Made by a program: the position numbers and the translations under genes. A DNA stretch of 64,000 bases from Nitrospina sp. UBA6727 (GTDB lineage Bacteria; Nitrospinota; Nitrospinia; Nitrospinales; VA-1), in contig DKID01000004.1 of NCBI GenBank assembly GCA_002454045.1, forward strand, positions 8,462 through 72,461. The letters are read 5' to 3'. Below the pieces are notes generated by a model, which saw only the letters and a program-made list of their open reading frames with translations, was not told the DNA's origin and searched no databases. This document shows, piece after piece, positions 18,383 through 27,184 of the stretch; position 1 is the stretch's first letter, and the number at the start of each line of letters is the position of its first letter.

Positions 18383-19794
18383 GCCGTTTTCTTTTCCAGT
18401 TCTTTTTGTTTCGCGTAAACGTCGTCCAAAGTTCCTACCATATAGAACGCTTGCTCGGAGATGTCATCGCCGCGGCCGTCGAGAACGGCTTTGAATCCTT
18501 CCACCGTGTCTTGCACTTTGACATATTTTCCCGGGGAACCGGTGAACACTTCCGCGACAAAAAATGGTTGCGAAAGAAATCGTTGAATTTTTCGCGCGCG
18601 GGAAACTATCAACTTATCCTCTTCCGATAATTCTTCCATACCTAAAATGGCGATGATGTCTTGCAAGTCTTTGTAGCGTTGCAACACTTGCTGAATCCCG
18701 CGGGCTGTATCGTAATGCTCCTCGCCCAAAACTTCCCGGTCGAGGATGCGCGAAGTGGAGTCGAGGGGATCCACCGCCGGGTAAATGCCCAACTCGGAGA
18801 TGCGCCGATTCAACACGGTGGTCGCATCAAGATGCGCGAAGGTGGTCGCCGGCGCCGGGTCCGTCAAGTCGTCGGCGGGAACATAAATCGCCTGCACCGA
18901 CGTGATGGATCCTTTTTTCGTTGACGTGATGCGTTCCTGCAAGTTGCCCATTTCCGTTGCCAACGTGGGTTGATAGCCGACGGCGGAAGGGATGCGACCG
19001 AGAAGCGCGGACACTTCGGAGCCGGCTTGCGAAAATCGGAAAATGTTATCGATGAATAACAACACATCCTTGCCGCCTTCGTCGCGAAAATATTCCGCGC
19101 AGGTGAGGCCAGTGAGACCAACACGCATGCGCGCGCCCGGCGGTTCGGTCATTTGCCCGTAAATCAACGCGGTCTTGTCGATGACTTTCGATTCTATCAT
19201 TTCGTGATAGAGGTCGTTCCCTTCGCGGGTCCGTTCGCCGACCCCGGCGAAGACGGAATATCCTCCGTGCTCCGCGCCGATGTTGCGAATTAATTCCATG
19301 ATCAAAACGGTTTTGCCCACACCGGCGCCGCCGAACAAACCGGTCTTCCCGCCTTTGAGATACGGCTCAAGCAGGTCGATAACTTTGATGCCCGTCTCGA
19401 GCATTTCCATCTTGGTGTCTTGCTCCTGAAATGTTGGAGCGTCGCGGTGAATACTCCATCGGTGTTTGGACTTGACCGGCGGCTTCTTGTCCACCGGGTC
19501 GCCGACGACGTTAAGAATTCGCCCGAGCACTTCTTCCCCGACCGGCACGGTGATGGGCTTGCCCGTGTCAACCGCTTCCATCCCGCGAACCAAACCATCG
19601 GTCGAGTGCATGGCGACGGTGCGAACGGTGTTGTTGCCAAGATGCAACGCCACTTCGCATACCAGCACTTCGGCTTTGCCGCTTTCTCCATCGCGCGTGA
19701 CGTTGACCGCGTTGTATAGCGACGGCAACACGCCGTCTTCAAAACTCATATCGACGACGGGTCCCATGACTTGGATAATTTTTCCCTTATTCAT
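18379..19794 (-). CDS. atpD: ATP synthase F1 beta subunit
   Basis: The catalytic subunit, 471 residues. The N-terminal barrel begins GKIIQVMGPVVDMSF. The P-loop GGAGVGKT and the catalytic GVGERTREGNDLYHEM segment follow, then LLFIDNIFRFSQAGSEVSALLGRIPSAVGYQPTL, conserved in all beta subunits. Gene order G-D-C is standard. Confidence 0.98.
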   Translation of the reverse strand: MNKGKIIQVMGPVVDMSFEDGVLPSLYNAVNVTRDGESGKAEVLVCEVALHLGNNTVRTVAMHSTDGLVRGMEAVDTGKPITVPVGEEVLGRILNVVGDPVDKKPPVKSKHRWSIHRDAPTFQEQDTKMEMLETGIKVIDLLEPYLKGGKTGLFGGAGVGKTVLIMELIRNIGAEHGGYSVFAGVGERTREGNDLYHEMIESKVIDKTALIYGQMTEPPGARMRVGLTGLTCAEYFRDEGGKDVLLFIDNIFRFSQAGSEVSALLGRIPSAVGYQPTLATEMGNLQERITSTKKGSITSVQAIYVPADDLTDPAPATTFAHLDATTVLNRRISELGIYPAVDPLDSTSRILDREVLGEEHYDTARGIQQVLQRYKDLQDIIAILGMEELSEEDKLIVSRARKIQRFLSQPFFVAEVFTGSPGKYVKVQDTVEGFKAVLDGRGDDISEQAFYMVGTLDDVYAKQKELEKKTA

Positions 19795-19831
19795 TCATTC
19801 CCCTCCACGGATTTCAGTATGCTTCGCGCCG

Positions 19832-20698
19832 TCAACCTTGCAAGGCTTCGGCACCGTTTACGATTTCTATCAATTCCTTTGTGATGTAAGCCTGCCTGGC
19901 TTTGTTGTAAGTCAGCGTCAAGCCGTCGATCATTTCCCCCGCGTTGCGAGTGGCGCTATCCATCGCCGTCATCCGCGCGCCGTGTTCGCTGGCGCTGGAT
20001 TCCAGAAACGCGCGATACACCTCGACCGTCATGTAACGCTTCAACAGTTTATCCAAAATCGTCTCTTCATCCGGCTCGTAAATATAATCCACGATGAACG
20101 CGTCGTCGTCTTGCGCCATTTTTTCCGGGACGATCGGGAGCAATTGTTCGACAACAATTTCTTGTTGCATCACGGATTTAAATTCGTTGTAAATCATAAA
20201 AACTTTGTCGACCTTTTTTTCCGAAAACAAAGCGGCGAGATTATCGCCGATCGCCTGCGCCTTCAAGTAATCGAAATCTTTCGTCCAGCCGATGATCTCC
20301 TGCGTGATGTTCACCGAACGGTTGCGGAAAATATCGTTGCCCTTTTTGCCGGCGATGATCAATGAGTTTTCAATCTTCGCGTTGTCGTGAAGGTAGTCGA
20401 GCGTTTTACGAATGATGCTACTGTTAAAACCGCCGCACAAACCTTTGTCCGCGGTGATGATGAGAAGCAAGTGTCGGCTCCCGTCCCGCGCATCCAGCAA
20501 AGGGTGCAAGTCATTGTTGCACCGCGCCGCCAAATGATTTAGCACGCCCATCATCTTGACCGCGTAAGGCCGCGCCCGCAAAATCGCCTGCTGGGCTTTG
20601 CGCAGTTTTGACGCGGAAACCAGCTTCATCGCCTTGGTCGTTTGCTGAGTATTTTTCACGCTCTGGATGCGTCTCTTAATATCTTTCAGATTGGGCAT
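19832..20698 (-). CDS. atpG: ATP synthase F1 gamma subunit
   Basis: The rotating central shaft, 288 residues. It has the N-terminal MPNLKDIKRRIQSVKNTQQTTKAMKLVSASKLRKAQ helix, ADKGLCGGFNSSI, and the C-terminal RMTAMDSATRNAGEMIDGLTLTYNKARQAYITKELIEIV, the best conserved parts of gamma. It lies between atpA and atpD. Confidence 0.97.
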   Translation of the reverse strand: MPNLKDIKRRIQSVKNTQQTTKAMKLVSASKLRKAQQAILRARPYAVKMMGVLNHLAARCNNDLHPLLDARDGSRHLLLIITADKGLCGGFNSSIIRKTLDYLHDNAKIENSLIIAGKKGNDIFRNRSVNITQEIIGWTKDFDYLKAQAIGDNLAALFSEKKVDKVFMIYNEFKSVMQQEIVVEQLLPIVPEKMAQDDDAFIVDYIYEPDEETILDKLLKRYMTVEVYRAFLESSASEHGARMTAMDSATRNAGEMIDGLTLTYNKARQAYITKELIEIVNGAEALQG

Positions 20699-20701
20699 GG
20701 C

Positions 20702-22210
20702 TCAACTTTTGAAAAGACCTTTGAATTCTTCGATAGCAGTTTTTAACTGACCTTCGGTGTCATCATCGAATTTCCCCGCCGCCGAAATTTTTTCCATCAA
20801 CGCGTTGTGTTTTTCCTCCATATAATTAAGCAGGCCGCTCTCAAACTTTTTGATGTCGGCGACGGGAATGTCGTCCACCAGTCCGCGCACGCCGGAGAAG
20901 ATGGAAATGATTTGTTGAACCACGCTCAACGGTTTGTACTGATCCTGCTTGAGCAATTCCACCAGCCGTTCGCCACGGCGGAGTTGCGCTTGGGTCGCGG
21001 CGTCTAAGTCGCTGCCGAACTGCGCGAAGGCCGCCATCTCGCGGTATTGCGCAAGGTCTAAGCGCAAACTTCCGGCGACATGTTTCATCCCTTTGATCTG
21101 CGCCGCACCGCCGACGCGGGACACCGAAAGTCCAACGTTGATCGCGGGACGTATCCCGGAAAAAAACAAATCGGTCTCGAGAAAAATTTGTCCGTCCGTA
21201 ATCGAAATCACGTTGGTCGGAATATATGCGGAGACGTCGCCCGCCTGAGTTTCTATAATCGGCAACGCCGTCATGGAACCCGCGCCGAGTTCGTCGCTGA
21301 CTTTCGCCGACCGTTCTAACAATCGCGAATGCAAAAAGAACACGTCGCCGGGATATGCTTCCCGCCCGGGAGGCCGCCGCAACAGGAGCGATAGTTGCCG
21401 ATAGGCCGCCGCTTGTTTGGTGAGGTCGTCATAAACGATTAGGCAATGTTGCCCGTTGTCGCGGAAATATTCGCCCATGGCGCAACCGGAATAAGGCACG
21501 ATGAACTGCATCGGCGCTGGGTCGCTCGCCGAAGCCGAAATCACGATGGTGTATTTCATCGCGTCGTGTTGCTCCAACGTTTTCACCACTCGGGCGACGG
21601 TGGATCGTTTTTGTCCGACCGCGACATAAATGCAAAACATGTTCTGTCCTTTTTGGTTGATAATCGTGTCGATGGCGATGGCGGTCTTCCCCGTTTGTCG
21701 GTCGCCGATGATCAACTCCCGCTGTCCGCGGCCGATGGGAATCATCCCGTCAATCGACTTGATCCCCGTCTGCATAGGTTCGTGCACTGACTTTCGGTCG
21801 ATGACGCCGGGCGCGATCCTTTCGATGGGACCGGACTTTTTTGTTTTGATCGGTCCCTTGCCGTCGATGGGACGGCCTAAACCATCGACGACGCGGCCGA
21901 CCATTTCGGGTCCGACGGGGACTTCCATGATGCGTCCCGTTCGCTTGACTTCGTCGCCTTCTTTCACATCATCGTCGCGACCGAGAAGCACCGCGCCGAC
22001 GTTGTCTTCTTCAAGATTCAAAACCATGCCGGCGAGGCCGCCGCGGAATTCCAGCAGTTCGCCCGACATGGCTTTTCCGAGACCATGTATCCGCGCAATT
22101 CCATCGCCGGCGGAAATCACCCGGCCGGTTTCTTTGAGTTCAATCTCCCCTTCAAAACCTTCGATCTGTTTTTGGATTAAGGAACTGATTTCATCAGCTC
22201 GTAAATTCAC
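20702..22210 (-). CDS. atpA: ATP synthase F1 alpha subunit
   Basis: The regulatory nucleotide-binding subunit, 502 residues. The P-loop GDRQTGKTAIAIDTI and the family stretch AYRQLSLLLRRPPGREAYPGDVFFLHSRLLER are present, as is GLSVSRVGGAAQIKGMK. The start is a GTG at 22210, directly after the atpH stop codon with no base between, so translation is probably coupled. Confidence 0.98.
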   Translation of the reverse strand: MNLRADEISSLIQKQIEGFEGEIELKETGRVISAGDGIARIHGLGKAMSGELLEFRGGLAGMVLNLEEDNVGAVLLGRDDDVKEGDEVKRTGRIMEVPVGPEMVGRVVDGLGRPIDGKGPIKTKKSGPIERIAPGVIDRKSVHEPMQTGIKSIDGMIPIGRGQRELIIGDRQTGKTAIAIDTIINQKGQNMFCIYVAVGQKRSTVARVVKTLEQHDAMKYTIVISASASDPAPMQFIVPYSGCAMGEYFRDNGQHCLIVYDDLTKQAAAYRQLSLLLRRPPGREAYPGDVFFLHSRLLERSAKVSDELGAGSMTALPIIETQAGDVSAYIPTNVISITDGQIFLETDLFFSGIRPAINVGLSVSRVGGAAQIKGMKHVAGSLRLDLAQYREMAAFAQFGSDLDAATQAQLRRGERLVELLKQDQYKPLSVVQQIISIFSGVRGLVDDIPVADIKKFESGLLNYMEEKHNALMEKISAAGKFDDDTEGQLKTAIEEFKGLFKS

Positions 22211-22762
22211 TTAGGCTACCTCCTCTTCTTCTATCGTTCGTTTCAAGATACCCAAACGGTTGCGAATGGTGTCGTCCGCCACTTGGTCGCCGATGCGCAA
22301 GATGATGCCGCCGATCAACGACTCGTCCACCTCGGTGTGGATCAAAATAGTTTTCCCGGAAATTTTATTCAGCGCGGTTTTCAAACGGGCGATGTTCTCG
22401 CTGGTGAGTGGATGGGAAGAGATGACGTGAACCCGCGTTCGGTTTAGTCGGCGGTCCACGACTTTTTCGAAGTGCTCGACGATTTTTTCTAAATACAAAA
22501 TCCTGCCGCGCTCGTTGAGCAAAATTATCATATTGGAAACTTCGTCTTCCACCGCAAGCCGACTGCATAGTTCCCGAACAAGGTTCTTTTTCTTCGCCGT
22601 CGTTATGGAAGGATGCGCAAAAAAGCGTGCTAACTGTTTTTCGTTTTTGATGGCTCCCGCAAAGGCTCGCAAGTTTTCCAAAGCCTTTTCCAACGCGCCC
22701 GTATCTAAAATGTTCGCCGACAGGGCTTCGGCATATCTTTTTCCAATTTGATTTTCCAGCAT
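22211..22762 (-). CDS. atpH: ATP synthase delta (OSCP) subunit
   Basis: The 183-residue peripheral-stalk subunit linking F1 to subunit b. The N-terminal helical domain (KRYAEALSANILDTGALEKALENL) and the C-terminal signature LIGGIILRIGDQVADDTIRNRLGILKRTI are present. Its stop touches the atpA start. Confidence 0.95.
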   Translation of the reverse strand: MLENQIGKRYAEALSANILDTGALEKALENLRAFAGAIKNEKQLARFFAHPSITTAKKKNLVRELCSRLAVEDEVSNMIILLNERGRILYLEKIVEHFEKVVDRRLNRTRVHVISSHPLTSENIARLKTALNKISGKTILIHTEVDESLIGGIILRIGDQVADDTIRNRLGILKRTIEEEEVA

Positions 22763-22785
22763 CGTTCAGCCTTAACTTTATGGCG

Positions 22786-23304
22786 TCAATTTCTCTGTTT
22801 TTCCAGTTCCTCGATCACTTGCTCAATGGACTCCGCGACCAGCCTTTTTTTATCCGCGTCATCCAAAACTTTTTTCAGGAACTTCTCCGTGGAGGCGACC
22901 GTCAAGGTCGCGGCGTAACTGCGGATTTCCTGTAGCAACTTGTTGCGCGAACTTTGGATTTCCTGTTCCGCATCTTTTTGAATCTGCCGAACTTTTGCTT
23001 CGGTTTCGCGGAGGTTTTTCGCCTGCAGTTTTTTGGCTTCCTCGTTAGCCAACTGTACAATCATCTCGGCTTTGCCGTGCGCGGCTTGTAGCGTTTCCTC
23101 CAGTTCTTTTTTAATTTCTTGCGCTTCTTTTTTTATTCTTTCGGCGTCTTCGATATCGCCGCGAATTTTTTTTTCGCGTTCTTCTAAAGCATTTAAGATT
23201 GGAGGGAAGGCAAATTTCTTAAGGAGGTAAAACAAAATCCCGAAAGAGATCAGCGACCAGAAAATTAGCGAACTAAAAAAATGGACGTCTTCAAATTGCG
23301 GCAT
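22786..23304 (-). CDS. atpF: ATP synthase Fo b subunit
   Basis: The 172-residue peripheral stalk. One membrane span near the N-terminus (about 10-30) precedes FAFPPILNALEEREKKIRGDIEDAERIKKEA and a long charged coiled coil. The ATG at 23304 follows AAGGA by six bases; a TTG two codons earlier is less likely. There is a single b gene and no b' paralogue. Confidence 0.94.
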   Translation of the reverse strand: MPQFEDVHFFSSLIFWSLISFGILFYLLKKFAFPPILNALEEREKKIRGDIEDAERIKKEAQEIKKELEETLQAAHGKAEMIVQLANEEAKKLQAKNLRETEAKVRQIQKDAEQEIQSSRNKLLQEIRSYAATLTVASTEKFLKKVLDDADKKRLVAESIEQVIEELEKQRN

Positions 23305-23383
23305 ATCCAATCCTTAAAAAAGTTTGTTCAACTTCGCCCGACATAAATTTTATGCGGGGAAGCGGCGCCCGTCATCGCTCGCT

Positions 23384-23605
23384 TTACGGCATGATGATGA
23401 AGGCGATGACCAGCGCGTACAGTGCGATTGCTTCGACTAGCGCAAAACCAATCCAGCAATATTTTGCGACTCGTACTTCGCAATTAGGCTGACGTCCAAC
23501 TGTCTCGATGGTCTTCGCAAAAATATAGGCGATGCCCAGCGCGGCTCCAAAAAATCCGGCGGCGCACAAACCCATTCCAATTAACGCGGCAGCTTCTGGA
23601 CTCAT
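23384..23605 (-). CDS. atpE: ATP synthase Fo c subunit
   Basis: The 73-residue rotor-ring hairpin. Two membrane helices flank the polar loop RQPN (38-41), and Glu58 in FALVEAIALYALV is the ion-binding acid. The first helix reads GMGLCAAGFFGAALGIAY, a relaxed form of the small-residue packing motif. Sodium-type ligands are not evident, so proton coupling is inferred. Confidence 0.94.
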   Translation of the reverse strand: MSPEAAALIGMGLCAAGFFGAALGIAYIFAKTIETVGRQPNCEVRVAKYCWIGFALVEAIALYALVIAFIIMP

Positions 23606-23639
23606 TTTTTTCCTCCTACGTGGTTTGTGTTAAAAAAAA

Positions 23640-24371
23640 TTAATGCAACTTGATGACGTCGCCGATGTAAACACAGGTCAGCGTCGTGAAGATATAAGCC
23701 TGAATCAACGCGATGGCGATTTCCAATCCGTTAATTGCAATCGTAAATCCAAAAGGCAACCAGCCGAGCCACAACGGCCCGGTCATGGCGAGCCCGAACA
23801 GCACGGCGAGCACGGTGTGTCCCGCCGTCATATTGGCGAACAAACGAACCGCGAGCGAGATGGGACGCGCCAGCATGCTGATAATTTCAATGGGAACTAT
23901 CAAGGGGATTATGATCTTGGGAACTCCCGGCGGTACCAAAATTCCAAAAAAGTTTATGCCGTGCCGACGGAATCCAATCACCAAGGTTAGAATAAAAATG
24001 CCGACGGCGAACGCGCCGGTCACCGCTAGTTGACTGGTGATGGTGTAAGAGCCCGGCACCAGTCCAATCAAATTGCAAGCCAGAATAAATAGGAATAGCG
24101 TGGCGATGAACGGGATATATTTTTTGCCTTCCTCTTCGCCGATAAACTCGAAGACCATGTTGCGTATAAATTCCAGGGCGACTTCCAAAACGCTCTGCAG
24201 TTTTCCCGGCACGGGAGAAACACCGCGGCTTACCGCCAACGTGAATGTTCCGACAACGATGGCCAATCCTGCCCACATCGCCACGACGGCGTTGTTGATG
24301 GAAAGGTCTAGTCCTCCTATGTGAATCGGGATGATGGTATGAATTTTGAAATGATCCAGCGGGCTTTCCAT
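23640..24371 (-). CDS. atpB: ATP synthase Fo a subunit
   Basis: The 243-residue membrane stator that forms the half channels. The essential arginine lies in ARPISLAVRLFANMTAGH, followed by NGLEIAIALIQAYIFTTLTCVYIGD, both hallmarks of subunit a. About five or six membrane spans are visible. It follows the small AtpZ gene in the usual order. Confidence 0.96.
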   Translation of the reverse strand: MESPLDHFKIHTIIPIHIGGLDLSINNAVVAMWAGLAIVVGTFTLAVSRGVSPVPGKLQSVLEVALEFIRNMVFEFIGEEEGKKYIPFIATLFLFILACNLIGLVPGSYTITSQLAVTGAFAVGIFILTLVIGFRRHGINFFGILVPPGVPKIIIPLIVPIEIISMLARPISLAVRLFANMTAGHTVLAVLFGLAMTGPLWLGWLPFGFTIAINGLEIAIALIQAYIFTTLTCVYIGDVIKLH

Positions 24372-24390
24372 GGTTTACGTTTGGCTTAAG

Positions 24391-24624
24391 TCAGGAATTA
24401 TTATCGTCGTCGTCTTCCACGTCCAACCGCATCGCCGCGCGATAAACGTTCAGACACCCTGCGGCTCCGCCCAAAATAATCCCGACCGCCAAGCCCCAGG
24501 GTCGGGTGTCGAAAAATTGATCCGTGCCGTAACCTAGCAAGGCACCGATCAACGTGGCCACCGTCAGTTCAGTTCCCAATCTGAACGCCACCTGCATACC
24601 TTGACGGAGACTGTTTTTCATCAA
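24391..24624 (-). CDS. AtpZ/AtpI-family membrane protein
   Basis: A 77-residue protein with two membrane helices separated by GTDQFFDTRPWGLAVG, the pattern of AtpZ/AtpI family proteins that precede Fo genes. Members help assembly of the c ring or metal uptake for the synthase. The C-terminus is acidic (DVEDDDDN). It is the first gene of the operon. On the minus strand TATGAT at 24671-24666 could be the -10 box. Confidence 0.82.
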   Translation of the reverse strand: MMKNSLRQGMQVAFRLGTELTVATLIGALLGYGTDQFFDTRPWGLAVGIILGGAAGCLNVYRAAMRLDVEDDDDNNS

Positions 24625-24715
24625 CTTAATGTTTGGGTGGAATCAACCAGCGGGAAATCGGGCTCATCATACCTCAACGTTTTTTGAATTTAATAAATTT
24701 TAAGGGGCTGTATTC

Positions 24716-25042
24716 CTAGCAAGGGAGGGTGCCGTGTTCAAGTTCGTAAGCCTCAAGTGGAATCATATCGATGGCGTCCCAAGGGCAGCCTTCCAGGAGA
24801 GTATCCATCGGACCTTTGCTGATACATTTTTTACAACCGATGCACAGCAAAGGATCTACATAGACGAGGTTAAAAGCTGGGGCCGCCTCGTTCTCTACTT
24901 CAAACATACAGTTGTCGACTGGACACTCGGTGATGCAGATGGGCGACCCAGCGCAACCGGTACAGGCTTCGTTGATAACAGCCAATATCTTGGGCTTGCG
25001 TTTTCTTTGTACGCTACGTTTCACTTTCTCTTTGGTCGCCAT
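24716..25042 (-). CDS. Ferredoxin with two 4Fe-4S clusters
   Basis: A 108-residue soluble electron carrier. The first cluster motif is C27-C30-C36-C40-Pro (CTGCAGSPICITECP), with an extra Cys45. The second is C67-C70-C73 followed by 12 residues and C86-Pro (CIGCKKC...GCPWDA). The gap before the last cysteine is longer than the usual three residues. The N-terminus is strongly basic. It stands upstream of the ATP synthase operon without an oxidoreductase next to it, so its partner is unknown. Confidence 0.85.
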   Translation of the reverse strand: MATKEKVKRSVQRKRKPKILAVINEACTGCAGSPICITECPVDNCMFEVENEAAPAFNLVYVDPLLCIGCKKCISKGPMDTLLEGCPWDAIDMIPLEAYELEHGTLPC

Positions 25043-25287
25043 AAATCAATCTTGCTGAAATCAAGTTAACGAGGTGCTACCGCGATTAACAAACCGTGGA
25101 ATTATAACCACAAACAACTCGTCATTTCAATAGCGGATTGCCGCGGACGACCACGGCTCTTTTTAATTTACACCCGCGAACCTCTGTATTAAGATAGCCC
25201 AAGCGAGTTCGGGATGAACCTGGCTCCATGAACGAGTCGCAGCGATGGCGCGGTGACGACGGCGGCGGTGAGGTTGATATTTTTGCC
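25043..25287. other. Divergent intergenic region between ferredoxin and holB
   Basis: This contains an orphan plus-strand hairpin with a T-run at 25140-25163 and a low-complexity GACGGCGGCGG stretch at about 25240-25276. I see no gene here. Promoters for both flanking genes are expected but no convincing pair of boxes was found. Confidence 0.45.
25140..25163 (+). terminator. Possible rho-independent terminator without an upstream gene
   Basis: GCCGCGG at 25140-25146 pairs with CCACGGC at 25151-25157 (one mismatch, four-base loop) and is followed by TCTTTTT. No plus-strand coding sequence ends before it, so it may end a short untranslated transcript or be chance. Confidence 0.35.
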
Positions 25288-26307
25288 ATGTCATTCAAAT
25301 CAGTTTTAGGACAGTCGCAGCCGAAAAAAATACTGATGAACGCTCTCCGAAACGGCAGTGTCGCGCACGCCTATCTGTTCTACGGACAAGAAAGTATCGG
25401 AAAAAAAAAGTTGGCCATCGCTTTAGCAAAATCTCTTAACTGCAAACAACCTGACCCGCTGGATGCCTGCGGCGAGTGCGAGTCCTGCTTGAAAATTGAG
25501 CGGCGTGTTCATCCCGACTTCTTTTTTATCGAGCCTGCAAAAAGTACTCCCACGTCCCGGGAAGCAGTCATCAAAATTGAAACGATTCGCGAACTACAAA
25601 AAAAATTAGCCTACCTACCTTACGAAGGAAAAACAAAAGTCGTGGTAATCGATTCCGCCGACCTCTTAAATCACCAAGCGTCAAACTCCTTTCTAAAAAC
25701 GTTGGAGGAACCGCCAAGTTCAACCGTGCTGATACTCATCTCGTCCAATCCTCACAAACTATTGCCGACCCTTCTTTCCCGGTGTCAAGGAATACAGTTT
25801 CATCGCCTGCATTCTTCAGACGTCAGAAAAATAATTCAATCGAAGATTGCGGCGGCGGGCGAATCGTTGACAGAATCGGAACTTGATTTTCATGCGCAAC
25901 GGTCGCAAGGAAGCGTGAACCGGGCGTTGGCGGAGAACTTCGCGGAGACGGAAGTTTTACGAGAGCAACTGCTGGAAGTTTTGGAAAAAGTTTCTTTCGA
26001 CCGTATGGACATCGTGTTCGCCTTTGCAAAAACATGGGCAAAGCAAACAGAACAACTGCAATCCGTGTTGAACGAATTATCGGGTTTGATTCGCGACTTA
26101 GCCTTCCACCGCGCCGGTTGCGTTCCATCGAATATTCAAAGCGACGACCTATCGGTTAGAATGATGGAGGTGGCGCAAACCCGCAGTCTACAAGCCTGGC
26201 TGGGTCGATTCATCGCCGTCCGCAACACCCATGCCGCTTTGTCTGGCAACGCCAACGCGCAACTATTTCTGGAAAACATGCTCATCGAATTTTGTGAAGC
26301 CGCGTAG
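25288..26307 (+). CDS. holB: DNA polymerase III delta' subunit
   Basis: A clamp-loader subunit of about 339 residues from the ATG at 25288. The P-loop-like GQESIGKKKLA, the zinc module CGECESCLKIERRVHPD and the LKTLEEPPSSTVLILIS sensor region match the delta'/gamma AAA family. The C-terminal part is helical. An upstream start at 25228 would add 20 residues of low-complexity Gly/Asp sequence and is rejected. The run holB-ricT-metG-tatD downstream is the same order seen in Bacillus and many other bacteria. Confidence 0.88.
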   Translation: MSFKSVLGQSQPKKILMNALRNGSVAHAYLFYGQESIGKKKLAIALAKSLNCKQPDPLDACGECESCLKIERRVHPDFFFIEPAKSTPTSREAVIKIETIRELQKKLAYLPYEGKTKVVVIDSADLLNHQASNSFLKTLEEPPSSTVLILISSNPHKLLPTLLSRCQGIQFHRLHSSDVRKIIQSKIAAAGESLTESELDFHAQRSQGSVNRALAENFAETEVLREQLLEVLEKVSFDRMDIVFAFAKTWAKQTEQLQSVLNELSGLIRDLAFHRAGCVPSNIQSDDLSVRMMEVAQTRSLQAWLGRFIAVRNTHAALSGNANAQLFLENMLIEFCEAA

Positions 26308-26312
26308 AATCT

Positions 26313-27173
26313 ATGAACACTGCCGCCAAAGAAACTCCCCCTGCCGCCCAGCGACCGCCGAGGTTTCTCATCGGAGTGCGGGTCATCGCCCAGACTAAAT
26401 CGGAACTTTATAATCCGGGAGACTTGCGGCTAAAAGTGGGGGCGACGGTGATGGTCAACACCCGGCAAGGTTTGAAGATGGGCGTGGTGGCTTCGAACAA
26501 GATTCCCAATTTTCGCCAAGACGAAACCTTCAACCAAATATTACGCACCGCTAACGACAACGATTGCCAAGCAGAAAACCGACGGCATCGCGTCGAGGAA
26601 AAAGCCAAGACTTTATGCCGCGAAAAAATTGCGGAGTTGAAACTGCCGATGAACCTGAGCCGAGTAGTACATCAGCCGCACATGAACAAGACGATTTTTT
26701 TCTTCACCGCCGAAGGTCGGGTGGACTTCCGTCAACTGATCCGCGACCTTGCGTCAAACCTTCACCACCGCATTGAGATGAGGCAAGTCGGAGTGCGCGA
26801 CGAAGCCAAAGTCATCGGAGGTTATGGAGTGTGCGGGGAAACGCTTTGCTGTTCCACCTGGCTACCAAACTTTACGCCGGTGACCGTGAAGATGGCCAAG
26901 AACCAGGGGATAGCACTCAACCCCAGCAAAATTTCCGGCGTCTGCGGACGGCTCATGTGCTGCTTACAATATGAACACGACAACTACAAAGCCCTCGTTA
27001 AAAACTTGCCTAGAGTCGACAGCCAAGTGCAAACTCTGGAAGGACCCGGTCGGGTCATCAGGAATGAAATTCTTGAACAACGTGTCGTCGTTCTGCTGGA
27101 AGATGGAAGTACAATAACCTGTCGCCTGGACGAACTACCGAAGCATCAGAATTCTCAAAAACTCGGAACCTGA
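26313..27173 (+). CDS. PSP1-domain protein, RicT (YaaT) family
   Basis: A 286-residue protein of the PSP1 family. It carries GVCGETLCCSTWLPNF and GVCGRLMCCLQYEHDNY, the cysteine clusters that in Bacillus RicT bind an iron-sulfur cluster. In Bacillus it acts in RNA maturation with RNase Y; outside Firmicutes the role is open. It starts five bases after holB and is followed 11 bases later by metG, clearly one operon. Confidence 0.86.
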   Translation: MNTAAKETPPAAQRPPRFLIGVRVIAQTKSELYNPGDLRLKVGATVMVNTRQGLKMGVVASNKIPNFRQDETFNQILRTANDNDCQAENRRHRVEEKAKTLCREKIAELKLPMNLSRVVHQPHMNKTIFFFTAEGRVDFRQLIRDLASNLHHRIEMRQVGVRDEAKVIGGYGVCGETLCCSTWLPNFTPVTVKMAKNQGIALNPSKISGVCGRLMCCLQYEHDNYKALVKNLPRVDSQVQTLEGPGRVIRNEILEQRVVVLLEDGSTITCRLDELPKHQNSQKLGT

Positions 27174-27184
27174 AAAACCGTTCT

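Noticed and set aside
25228..25287. Longer N-terminus of holB
   Set aside because: The added residues are low-complexity Gly/Asp and homology begins at MSFKSVLGQ (25288).
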